A stretch of DNA of 64,000 nt from contig NZ_JSAK01000031.1 in NCBI RefSeq assembly GCF_000802965.1, forward strand, positions 1 to 64,000. The letters run 5' to 3'. Of this stretch, positions 34,574-42,926 are shown piece by piece. The stretch's first letter is position 1; every line of letters begins with the position of its first letter. The notes under the pieces were generated by a model. The model had not been told where the DNA came from, made no database searches, and saw nothing but the letters and a program-made list of their open reading frames with translations. The stretch comes from Pseudomonas fluorescens (GTDB lineage Bacteria; Pseudomonadota; Gammaproteobacteria; Pseudomonadales; Pseudomonadaceae). The position numbers were made by a program, and so were the translations under genes.

Positions 34574-35416
34574 TCAGTGCAGATCGTCTTGACTCATGGC
34601 AGGATTGAAAGAACAGGCAGATTCACGCAGCTGTACCGGACTCACCCCAAGGCGATGCCTGAAAGTCGTCGCCATATGCGCCTGAGAGTTGAATCCGCAG
34701 GCGAGGGCGATCTGCGCAAGGCTGGCGGTCGAATCGCGCATCAGTGCGCGGGCCTTGGCGAGGCGTCGGTCGATCAGGTAACTGTGGGGGCTTTTGCCTG
34801 TGGCGTTCTTGAATGCCCGGATGAAATACCCGTCGGACAATCCCAGCAACCCGGCCATCGCCGGTATGCTCAGCGGGCCATCGAGGCCAGCCTCGATAAA
34901 CTCATCGAGCAGGCGCATCCGGCTACCGGTTATCGAACCCTGGACGGGCACCGACAACGCTGGGTTGTCCGTTGTCCGCTCAGCCAGGGCGAGTGCCCAG
35001 GCCTCCCAATCGTCTTCCACCGAAGCCTGTAACAGCGCGGCGCGCATGCGCAGCGCAAGGGTAATGGCTTGCGGATCAATACGATTGTTGAACGCATGGT
35101 CCCCAGCCAGCGCAACACCGTCGATGCGAATCACCCGCAGGTACTCACCGCCCTTGGGTGACTCGGACAACACGTCGCAGCCAACAGGGACGAACGCCAG
35201 TCCGTTGGGCAGGGCGTCGAAGGGGTGGACGCGATCGCTGCCAATGGCGTGCAGTCCTCGTTGGCTGTCGAAGGCAAAGCCAATCGCCGACTGGGTCGCC
35301 ACATAGCGGGTCGCATAAGCAGCGCCGGGTAGCAGCTCGATCGCCCAAGGCCCGGCCTCGATCCGACGGACCGGTTCAGGCTGGAGCGGGGGCAGGAGGC
35401 GGTTTCGATGGCTCAT
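34574..35416 (-). CDS. AraC-family transcriptional regulator
   Basis: 280 residues from ATG 35416 (ATG 35425 adds three). The N-terminal domain is divergent. The C-terminal DNA-binding part is clear: LSIPAMAGLLGLSDGYFIRAFKNATGKSPHSYLIDRRL and SLAQIALACGFNSQAHMATTFRHRLGVSPVQLR. It precedes the DUF417 gene on the same strand and is divergent from the response-regulator gene at 35641. Confidence 0.88.
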   Translation of the reverse strand: MSHRNRLLPPLQPEPVRRIEAGPWAIELLPGAAYATRYVATQSAIGFAFDSQRGLHAIGSDRVHPFDALPNGLAFVPVGCDVLSESPKGGEYLRVIRIDGVALAGDHAFNNRIDPQAITLALRMRAALLQASVEDDWEAWALALAERTTDNPALSVPVQGSITGSRMRLLDEFIEAGLDGPLSIPAMAGLLGLSDGYFIRAFKNATGKSPHSYLIDRRLAKARALMRDSTASLAQIALACGFNSQAHMATTFRHRLGVSPVQLRESACSFNPAMSQDDLH

Positions 35417-35640
35417 GAGCAGCATAGTAATGAAGAGGGGGTGAAAAAGTCAGGTCAGTTTTCTGAACGCAAGGATGGTGTGGGTTTTTCTGTGCAGAGC
35501 CGTTGGGCTGTCTTGTCACTTGTGCTTGTGCCTGACCCCAAAGGTTGTTTGGCAGTTTGACGTCGTACAGCTAATCTAGCGCACGCTAGGGTGGAAATGT
35601 CGCCTTGGGTCGTCAGTGTCTGGCAAGGGAGCCGCCCGCG

Positions 35641-36798
35641 ATGAATACCGAACAGAGTCATTACAGTCCGCCCACCCTGCTGGTGGTGGATGACACACCC
35701 GATAACCTGCTGCTGATGAATGATCTGCTCAAGGATCACTACCGGGTCAAGGTCGCCAATAGCGGTGAGAAGGCTTTGCGATTACTACAGGGCGGCACGT
35801 TACCGGACCTGATTTTGCTTGATGTCATGATGCCCGGACTGTCCGGCCATGAAGTGGCGATTCAACTCAAGCGCGACCCGCGTACGCGCGACATTCCAAT
35901 CATCTTTCTGACGGCCATGGCCGGTACTGAAGACGAGATCCATGGCCTGGAACTGGGTGCTGTCGACTACATCACCAAACCTATCAGGCCGGCTCTGGTT
36001 CTGGCGCGGGTGGATACCCAGCTCAAGCTCAAGGCGGCGGCGGACTTCCTGCGCGATCACAACGACTATCTCGAGCAGGAAGTGGCGCGTCGCACTCGCG
36101 AGGTGACGGCGATCCAGGACGTGGCGATCCAGGCCATGGCTTCACTGGCGGAGACCCGCGATAACGAAACGGGCAACCATATCCGGCGAACCCAGCATTA
36201 CATCAAGGTGCTGGCCGAGCATCTGCGTGACCATCCCCGATTCAGTCACTTTCTCAGCGAAGAGACCATCCAGTTGCTGTTCAAGTCGGCACCGCTGCAC
36301 GACATCGGCAAAATCGGCATTCCCGACCATATCCTCCTAAAGCCTGGGCGATTCACCGAGGAGGAGTTCGAGATCATGAAGACGCATACCACGCTGGGCC
36401 GCGATGCCATCCAGCATGCCGAGGATGCGCTTGGCATTCGCGCCGATTTCCTCAGCCTGGCCAAGGAGATTGCCTACAGCCACCAGGAAAAATGGGACGG
36501 CAGCGGGTATCCGCAGGGGCTGGCGGCTGACGACATCCCCATCAGTGCCCGGTTGATGGCGGTGGCTGACGTCTATGACGCACTGATCAGCCGGCGGGTC
36601 TACAAAGCGGGGATGCCCCACGAACAGGCTGTCGAGATTATTCGTCAGGGGCGCGGTACGCACTTCGACCCGGACATCTGTGATGCCTTCCTGGTCTGCG
36701 TTGATCAGTTCCAGGCCATTGCCGAGCGTTTTGCCGATACCGATCAGGACATGGCCGGCAAGCTGGCGGCCCTGGAACGTGTTGGACAAGCTACCTGA
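35641..36798 (+). CDS. HD-GYP response regulator (c-di-GMP phosphodiesterase)
   Basis: 385 residues from ATG 35641. A receiver domain (residues about 10-130: LLVVDDTPDNLLLMNDLL, phospho-acceptor Asp in LILLDVMMPGLSG, FLTAM, KPIRPALV) is joined by a coiled linker to an HD-GYP domain. The metal site HDIGKIGIPD, the LLKPGRF helix, HQEKWDGSGYPQGL (GYP) and RLMAVADVYDALISRR are intact, so the enzyme should hydrolyse c-di-GMP. It sits 56 bp upstream of a giant hybrid kinase in the same direction, its likely phospho-donor. Confidence 0.92.
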   Translation: MNTEQSHYSPPTLLVVDDTPDNLLLMNDLLKDHYRVKVANSGEKALRLLQGGTLPDLILLDVMMPGLSGHEVAIQLKRDPRTRDIPIIFLTAMAGTEDEIHGLELGAVDYITKPIRPALVLARVDTQLKLKAAADFLRDHNDYLEQEVARRTREVTAIQDVAIQAMASLAETRDNETGNHIRRTQHYIKVLAEHLRDHPRFSHFLSEETIQLLFKSAPLHDIGKIGIPDHILLKPGRFTEEEFEIMKTHTTLGRDAIQHAEDALGIRADFLSLAKEIAYSHQEKWDGSGYPQGLAADDIPISARLMAVADVYDALISRRVYKAGMPHEQAVEIIRQGRGTHFDPDICDAFLVCVDQFQAIAERFADTDQDMAGKLAALERVGQAT

Positions 36799-36854
36799 GC
36801 CAGGGCTGCGAGCCCGTTTTAACCGTGTATTCATCAGGTTCACAAGGATAGGTC

Positions 36855-39800
36855 ATGGCCCGATTACGCACCCTGCTTGAGCGTCTCTCGCTGCTGCACA
36901 AACTGATCCTGGGATTCGCCGCGCTGCTGCTGTTGGTACTGGTACTCGGCGTGCAAAGCCTGCGCACTCAGCAATCGCTGAAGCAGGACATGCAGAACCT
37001 CTATCTCCAGGAACTGGTCGGCATGGAGCACCTGTATGAGGCGCGGGTGCAACTGCCTCATATGGTGCAAGCCCTGCAACGGGCGGTGGGAACCAACAGC
37101 GCGCAATTCCGTGTCGAGTCCCTGCAGCGCCTGCGTGAGACCCAGGATCGCTTACAGCGGGCTCTGGCTCAAGCCAAAGTGACCCTCAGGCGCCCGGAGA
37201 ATCTGGCGCGTCTCGCCGAGTTGGATGTGCTGCTGCAAAAGTTGCAGGGTGATAGCGATCAGGCTTTTCAACTGATTGATCAAGGCCGACAGGGGCAGGC
37301 GATGTTGCTGCTCAATAGCAGCGAGTTTCAGCAACTCGATCAGCAGGCCGATGCGCTCTTGAGCACGATCGCCCAGATCAAGAGCGCCTCGATTCGCGAC
37401 ACGGCCAAGGATATTGCCGACTTCGCCGAACACAGCACCTTGCTGACTTACGTGCTGTTGTTCGGCGGTTTGACGCTGGCGTTGCTGCTGTCCTGGCTGG
37501 CCAGCCAGTCGATCCGCAATCCGCTCAACCGGGTGCGGGTGGCGGTGGATCATTTGGCCGCCGGGCAGCTCGATCAGCCGATTCCTCACACCGACCTGAA
37601 CAACGAAACGGGTGATCTGGCACGCGCCATCGCCAAGTTGCAGACCGAGTCCCAGCAACTGGAGCGCCAGCGCTGGATCAAGGCGCATACCGCGCAATTG
37701 CAGGTCGATTTGCAGCAGGCCGATACACCAGACGAACTGGCCCACGTGTTCCTGCAGCACATGGCAAGCCTGCACGGAATCTGCCAAGGGGTGCTTTACA
37801 GCGCACACGAGGAGTCCGCCAAACTGCTGCTGATGGGCCGCTATGCCACCGATGCCGAGCGACCACCTGAGGCACAAGTCATGTTCGGCGATGGCCTGCT
37901 GGGGCAGTGCGCGGTGGATCGCCAACCAAGGCAATTTCACGCGCTACCGGAGAATTTCTGGCGTTTGCATTCGCCGCTGGGCGAGATTCCGGCCAATTGC
38001 CTGCTGCTGCAACCCATCGTGCATGGTGAACGGTTGCTTGGGGTACTCGAGCTGGCCGGACTGGAGCCACTGAACGAGCGTGAATTGCTGCTGTTGCATG
38101 AAGCCACCCCGCGTCTGGCGGCCGCGATGGCGATCATGGAGCGTAATGAAGCGGTCAAGACGCTCTTGGCAGAGACCCGTCGCCAGGCCAATGAAGTGGC
38201 GGAACAGGCGCTGCAATTGGAGGAACAAGCCCAGGCACTCGAAACCCAGCAGTCGGCGTTGCGCGCGACCGAGGCCTGGTATCGCGGGATTATCGAAGCG
38301 GCGCCGGACGGCATGTTGGTGGTGGATGCCGAGGGGCACATCCTGCGGACCAATCGCCAACTGGATCAGCTGTTTGGTTATGCCGCCGGAGAACTGCTCG
38401 GCGAACCGATCGAACGCCTGGTGCCGTCGGCGAGTCGGGGTCGCCACGTGGCGCTGCGCAATGGATTCCTTGCCCACGGCGACACGCGACAGATGGGCGC
38501 CAATCTGGACGACCTGCAAGGCGTGCGCAAGGACGGCAGCCTGTTCTCGGCGGAGATCAGCCTGTCACGCTTGCCGAGTCTGGAAGGCGGCGAAATATGC
38601 GTGTGCGCGTCGGTGCGTGATGTGAGTGAGCGCCGACAGTTGCAGGCGGCGTTGAAGGCCAATGAAGCGCAATTGCGTGCAGTCCTCGACAGCAGTCCGG
38701 TGGCCATGGTGATCCGGGATGGCGATGGCCGTCCGACCTACTGCAACCCGCAGTTCGACAGTTTGTTCGGGACCCGCCTCGCTGACCTCGAACGTACCGA
38801 CCCGGCACAGTTCTGGGTCGACCCGCAGGCTCATCAACGCTTCCTCGCAGCGGAGTCGCAAGGTGAGGTGCTGAACTTCGAGGCTTGCATGCAGCGTGCT
38901 GACGGCGATCGTTTCGACGTCCTGGTGTCGGCCATCACGATGACGCTGGGCGAGCGGGGCATGGCTGCCAATTGGTACTTCGATATCACTGATCGCAAGC
39001 TCGCCGAAGCCGAGGTGCAGCGCGCACGGGAGGCTGCAGAAGAGGCGACCCGGGCCAAGAGCGACTTCCTGGCCACCATGAGCCACGAGATCCGCACGCC
39101 GATGAACGCCATCATTGGCATGAGCCATTTGGCATTGCGAACCGAGCTCAACCATCGCCAGCGCAACTACATCGAAAAGGTCCATCGCTCGGCTGAAAAC
39201 CTGCTGGGGATCATCAACGATATCCTCGACTTCTCGAGGATCGAGGCCGGCAAGATGAACCTCGAGCACATTCCTTTTCGCCTTGAGGACGTGCTCGACG
39301 GTTTTTCCAGCATGATCGGCCTGAAAGCCGAGGACAAAGGCCTGGAACTGCTGTTCAGCACGGCTGCCGAATTGCCGACCGCATTGATCGGCGACCCGTT
39401 GCGTCTGGGTCAGGTGCTGATCAACCTGGGAAACAATGCGACGAAGTTCACCGAGCAGGGCGAGATTGTGCTGGGTGTAGAGATGCGCGGTACCGCAGGA
39501 GAGAACGCCCAACTGCATTTCTGGGTGCGTGACAGCGGAATCGGCATGAGCGCCGAGCAATGTTCGCGGTTGTTTCAGCCGTTCAGTCAGGCGGATAGCT
39601 CCACTACCCGCAAATACGGCGGCACCGGCTTGGGCCTGGCCATCTCCCGGCATCTGGTGGAATTGATGGGCGGGGACATTTGGGTGGAGAGCGAGCCGGG
39701 CTACGGGTCGACTTTCCATTTTGAAGTGAGCCTGGGCGTGCAGCATGACGTTCATTTACGGCGCATGGTGACGGCCGACGAACTGGCGGGCTGCCGTGTC

Positions 39801-41255
39801 CTGGTGGTCGACGACAACGCCAGTGCGCGGGAGATTCTGTCCTGCATGGCGCGCAGTTTTGGCGTGGAAGTCGACGTCGCGCAAAGTGGTCGAGGCGCAT
39901 TGGCCATGCTGGTGGAGGCCGAATCCAGGGCGCTGCCTTATGACCTGGTGCTGATGGATTGGCGCATGCCGGGTATGGACGGGGTGGAGACGGTGCGACA
40001 GATGCACGCCGCCAAACTGGCGCAAACACCGTCGGTGATCATGGTCACCGCGTTCGGTCGCGAGGAGGCGCACGAAGAGGCCAGTCGACATGGCATTCAA
40101 TTGCCGTTGGTGCTGACCAAGCCGGTAACGCCGTCTACCTTGCTTGAAGCGCTTGGCGCCGTACTCGGCAAGTCCCCTCAAACGGATGCCCGGGCCAGCG
40201 AGCGATTGGGCCAGAGTGCCAGTGCCATGGCCAGCCTGCGTGGCGCACGACTGTTGCTGGTGGAAGATAACGAACTGAACCGGGAGTTGGCGTGTGAACT
40301 GCTGGAGAGCGCCGGGATTGAGTTGTGCCTGGCCGTCCATGGTGCAGAGGCGCTTGAGCAACTGGCGCGTGACGCGGACATCGATGGTGTGTTGATGGAC
40401 TGTCAGATGCCGGTGATGGACGGTTATACCGCTACCCGCAGAATTCGCGAGCAGTCACGTTGGGCTAATTTGCCGGTGATCGCCATGACGGCCGACGCCA
40501 TGGCGGGGGACCGCGAACGGGCGCTTGGCTGCGGCATGAACGATCACATTTCCAAGCCTTTGAACGTCGAAGACATGTTCGCCACGTTGGCCAAATGGAT
40601 ACACCCGCGACCTGGTCGTGGCGCGCCTTCGGCGGAAGTTTCGCCAATCATCCCCGTGACTGCGCCGGGCCTGCCGGCCAGCCTTCCCGGTATAGATTTG
40701 AACGCAGGCCTGGGCACCTGCATGGGCAAGGTCGAACTCTACCTGCGCCTGCTGCGCAAGTTTCAATCCAGCCAGCAGGCCTTTTGTACCGAGTTCCTGG
40801 CGGCACGCGGTCAAGGCGATTCTTCGGCGGCAGTCAGAGCGGCTCATACCTTGCGCGGTACGGCGGGCAACATCGGCGCCCTGGGTGTCGCGAATGCAGC
40901 CAGCGCCTTGGAACAGGGGTGTCTGAGCGAAGTCTCGGAGCAGGACCTGGCCGATCGATTGGCAGAAGTTGAGCGCTGCCTGACAACGGTGCTTGAAGGA
41001 TTGGCGGTACTGACCGAACCGACATTGACCGTCGATTCATCAGATGCACCGCCTCTGAACAGCGAATGGCATGCTCAACTGGATCACGTCCGTTATCTGT
41101 TGGCCGAGAGTGACGGCCAGGCATTGACAGCCTTGCACAAACTGCAGGAGCTGGCGTCAGGCCCGCGGGCAGTGGAGCAGTTACATCGGGTTGTCCAGCA
41201 AGCCGAGTGCTTCGATTTCGATCAGGCTCTGGAATTACTGGAGCAACTGTCCTGA
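36855..41255 (+). CDS. Multi-domain hybrid sensor histidine kinase (HAMP-GAF-PAS-PAS-HK-REC-REC-HPt)
   Basis: 1466 residues. TM1 (ILGFAALLLLVLVLGV), a periplasmic four-helix sensor (about 40-190), TM2 (TYVLLFGGLTLALLLSWLA), HAMP (to about 270), a GAF-like domain (about 285-425), a coiled coil, PAS1 (about 475-590, ends ASVRDVSERR) and PAS2 (about 600-715). Then HisKA with phospho-His744 (MSHEIRTPMNAIIG), HATPase with N box NLGNNATKF and GTGLGLAIS, REC1 (Asp1035 in LMDWRMPGMD), REC2 (Asp1182 in LMDCQMPVMDG) and HPt with His1331 (AAHTLRGTAGNIG). All phosphorelay residues are present. The HPt could pass phosphate to the adjacent HD-GYP receiver. Confidence 0.92.
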   Translation: MARLRTLLERLSLLHKLILGFAALLLLVLVLGVQSLRTQQSLKQDMQNLYLQELVGMEHLYEARVQLPHMVQALQRAVGTNSAQFRVESLQRLRETQDRLQRALAQAKVTLRRPENLARLAELDVLLQKLQGDSDQAFQLIDQGRQGQAMLLLNSSEFQQLDQQADALLSTIAQIKSASIRDTAKDIADFAEHSTLLTYVLLFGGLTLALLLSWLASQSIRNPLNRVRVAVDHLAAGQLDQPIPHTDLNNETGDLARAIAKLQTESQQLERQRWIKAHTAQLQVDLQQADTPDELAHVFLQHMASLHGICQGVLYSAHEESAKLLLMGRYATDAERPPEAQVMFGDGLLGQCAVDRQPRQFHALPENFWRLHSPLGEIPANCLLLQPIVHGERLLGVLELAGLEPLNERELLLLHEATPRLAAAMAIMERNEAVKTLLAETRRQANEVAEQALQLEEQAQALETQQSALRATEAWYRGIIEAAPDGMLVVDAEGHILRTNRQLDQLFGYAAGELLGEPIERLVPSASRGRHVALRNGFLAHGDTRQMGANLDDLQGVRKDGSLFSAEISLSRLPSLEGGEICVCASVRDVSERRQLQAALKANEAQLRAVLDSSPVAMVIRDGDGRPTYCNPQFDSLFGTRLADLERTDPAQFWVDPQAHQRFLAAESQGEVLNFEACMQRADGDRFDVLVSAITMTLGERGMAANWYFDITDRKLAEAEVQRAREAAEEATRAKSDFLATMSHEIRTPMNAIIGMSHLALRTELNHRQRNYIEKVHRSAENLLGIINDILDFSRIEAGKMNLEHIPFRLEDVLDGFSSMIGLKAEDKGLELLFSTAAELPTALIGDPLRLGQVLINLGNNATKFTEQGEIVLGVEMRGTAGENAQLHFWVRDSGIGMSAEQCSRLFQPFSQADSSTTRKYGGTGLGLAISRHLVELMGGDIWVESEPGYGSTFHFEVSLGVQHDVHLRRMVTADELAGCRVLVVDDNASAREILSCMARSFGVEVDVAQSGRGALAMLVEAESRALPYDLVLMDWRMPGMDGVETVRQMHAAKLAQTPSVIMVTAFGREEAHEEASRHGIQLPLVLTKPVTPSTLLEALGAVLGKSPQTDARASERLGQSASAMASLRGARLLLVEDNELNRELACELLESAGIELCLAVHGAEALEQLARDADIDGVLMDCQMPVMDGYTATRRIREQSRWANLPVIAMTADAMAGDRERALGCGMNDHISKPLNVEDMFATLAKWIHPRPGRGAPSAEVSPIIPVTAPGLPASLPGIDLNAGLGTCMGKVELYLRLLRKFQSSQQAFCTEFLAARGQGDSSAAVRAAHTLRGTAGNIGALGVANAASALEQGCLSEVSEQDLADRLAEVERCLTTVLEGLAVLTEPTLTVDSSDAPPLNSEWHAQLDHVRYLLAESDGQALTALHKLQELASGPRAVEQLHRVVQQAECFDFDQALELLEQLS

Positions 41256-41359
41256 TGATCTCGTTGCCACAATAAGGCGTCGAGGCCGTGGCAGGCGTGA
41301 GTGACCTACGCCTGCTTCTGGCCGAAAGCGATCAGGCTTCGGCGTGTACGCCCCACGTT

Positions 41360-41617
41360 TCATTTAATCTCGGTTCCGGGCGTGAAAAATTTACCGGGAT
41401 CATCGGCTTGCTTCAGGTCAATCAAGGCTCGGCAAACGCAGTGGGAGAATTGTTCCTGCAACTTTTCGGGGTCTTTCCAGGCTATTTGGGAGGCCTGCAA
41501 ATGCTTTGCCTCATTCGATTTATAGCAGGCACAGTTGTCAAGTCGGGTGATGCCGTCATTGCTCTGACAAGCAGTGGTAAGGAAAGAGATCGCGATGAGT
41601 ATGACGAGGCGTTTCAC
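41360..41617 (-). CDS. Small Cys-containing lipoprotein
   Basis: 85 residues from GTG 41617, which follows GGAGGGGAGCCA; the longer frame to 41674 is unlikely. Lipobox LTTAC with a hydrophobic LVILIAISF core gives Cys17 as the acylated residue. The mature part has more cysteines (DNCACYKSNEA, HCVCRALIDLKQ). No family recognised. It lies between the kinase and the dehydratase, convergent with the kinase. Confidence 0.65.
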   Translation of the reverse strand: MKRLVILIAISFLTTACQSNDGITRLDNCACYKSNEAKHLQASQIAWKDPEKLQEQFSHCVCRALIDLKQADDPGKFFTPGTEIK

Positions 41618-41801
41618 TGGCTCCCCTCCGAGACTGTTGTGATGGTCTGACAAAGCAGAACGCGGTCCGCTCAATAAGCCCGAATACAGAAGGAAGCTTA
41701 GCTGTCATTTTCCATCGAGGGGGCGAGACAGTCAGGTCAGTTTTTTGAAAGCCGGTGGGGTGAGTGTATGTCTAGACTGGGCCAAAACCAGGAGACGACT
41801 C

Positions 41802-42773
41802 ATGCACCCACTGACGCGCGAAGATATCGAACAAGCGGCCCGCCACGTGTACCAGGTAATGCCTGCCACCGCCCAGTACGCCTGGCCTTTACTGGCTGAG
41901 CGGCTGGGTTGCACGGTGTGGGTCAAGCACGAAAACCATACACCGACCGGTGCTTTCAAAGTGCGTGGTGGCATCACCTTCATGCACTGGCTCAAACGCG
42001 AGCACCCGGACGCCAAGGGCATTGTCACCGCCACCCGCGGCAACCATGGTCAGAGCCTGGCGCTGGCAGCCGCCGCGCTGGGTTTAAGGGCATTGATCGT
42101 CGTACCGGAAGGTAACTCGGTAGAAAAAAACAAAGCCATGCGCGGCTTTGGCGGTGAAGTGGTCGAGTACGGCCGTGATTTTGATGAAGCCCGTGAAGAG
42201 GCCGCGCGCCTGGCGCAGGTGCATGATCTCTATCTGGTGCCGCCATTCCATGTCGAACTGGTCAAAGGCGTGGCCACTTACGCGCTGGAACTGTTCATGG
42301 CCGCACCGGATCTGGATACCGTGTACGTGCCGATTGGCTGTGGCTCGGGGATTTGCGCAGTGATCGCCGCTCGCGATGCGTTGGGTTTGAAAACCCGTGT
42401 GGTGGGCGTGGTTTCCACTGAGGCTGCGGCCGCCAAGTTGTCGTTTGAAGCGGGAGAAATCCTCGAAACCGCCACAGCGAATACTTTCGCGGATGGCCTT
42501 GCCGTGCGCAAACCGATTCCCGAGGCCTTTGCCATCTACGGGTCGGCTGCGGCTCGAATCGTATCGGTCAGCGAGGAGGAAATTGCCGAGGCCATGCGCG
42601 TGTATTACACCGATACCCACAATCTGGCTGAAGGGGCGGGTGCGGCGGCCCTGGCGGCACTTATCCAGGAGCGTGAATCGATGGCGGAAAAAAGCGTAGG
42701 GGTGATCCTGTCCGGGGGGAATGTTGATCGGTCGGTGTATGCAAAGGTGATTGCTCCGTCCTGCCAAGTCTGA
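41802..42773 (+). CDS. Threonine/serine dehydratase-like PLP enzyme
   Basis: 323 residues from ATG 41802, preceded by GGAGACGACTC. Fold-type II PLP enzyme: the cofactor Lys is in TGAFKVRGG, the Ser/Asn loop in TATRGNHGQSLALAA, the phosphate-binding glycine loop in VPIGCGSGICAV, and SGGNVDRSVYAKV closes the site. Length equals that of catabolic (IlvA/TdcB-type short) dehydratases with no ACT domain. Substrate could be threonine, serine or 3-hydroxyaspartate. Possibly monocistronic. Confidence 0.85.
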   Translation: MHPLTREDIEQAARHVYQVMPATAQYAWPLLAERLGCTVWVKHENHTPTGAFKVRGGITFMHWLKREHPDAKGIVTATRGNHGQSLALAAAALGLRALIVVPEGNSVEKNKAMRGFGGEVVEYGRDFDEAREEAARLAQVHDLYLVPPFHVELVKGVATYALELFMAAPDLDTVYVPIGCGSGICAVIAARDALGLKTRVVGVVSTEAAAAKLSFEAGEILETATANTFADGLAVRKPIPEAFAIYGSAAARIVSVSEEEIAEAMRVYYTDTHNLAEGAGAAALAALIQERESMAEKSVGVILSGGNVDRSVYAKVIAPSCQV

Positions 42774-42822
42774 GAAAACCTGCGAAGCACGACGTGTTGA
42801 ACCGCGGCACTGTCCAGAAAAT

Positions 42823-42841
42823 ACAAATGCGAATAGGTATC
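42823..42841 (+). promoter_or_regulatory. Possible Fur box upstream of the TonB receptor
   Basis: acaaatgcgaataggtatc resembles a degenerate Fur box (about 11 of 19 matches, with the AATGcgAATa core seen in Pseudomonas receptors), 86 bp before the start codon. Weaker than the box at 11708. Confidence 0.4.
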
Positions 42842-42926
42842 AAAAGCCAATGGCGTGGTTTACCATGCGCCGCGATTTATTGGCACGAATGCCGTCCCAT
42901 TTGGCTATTTTCACAAGGTTTCCTCG

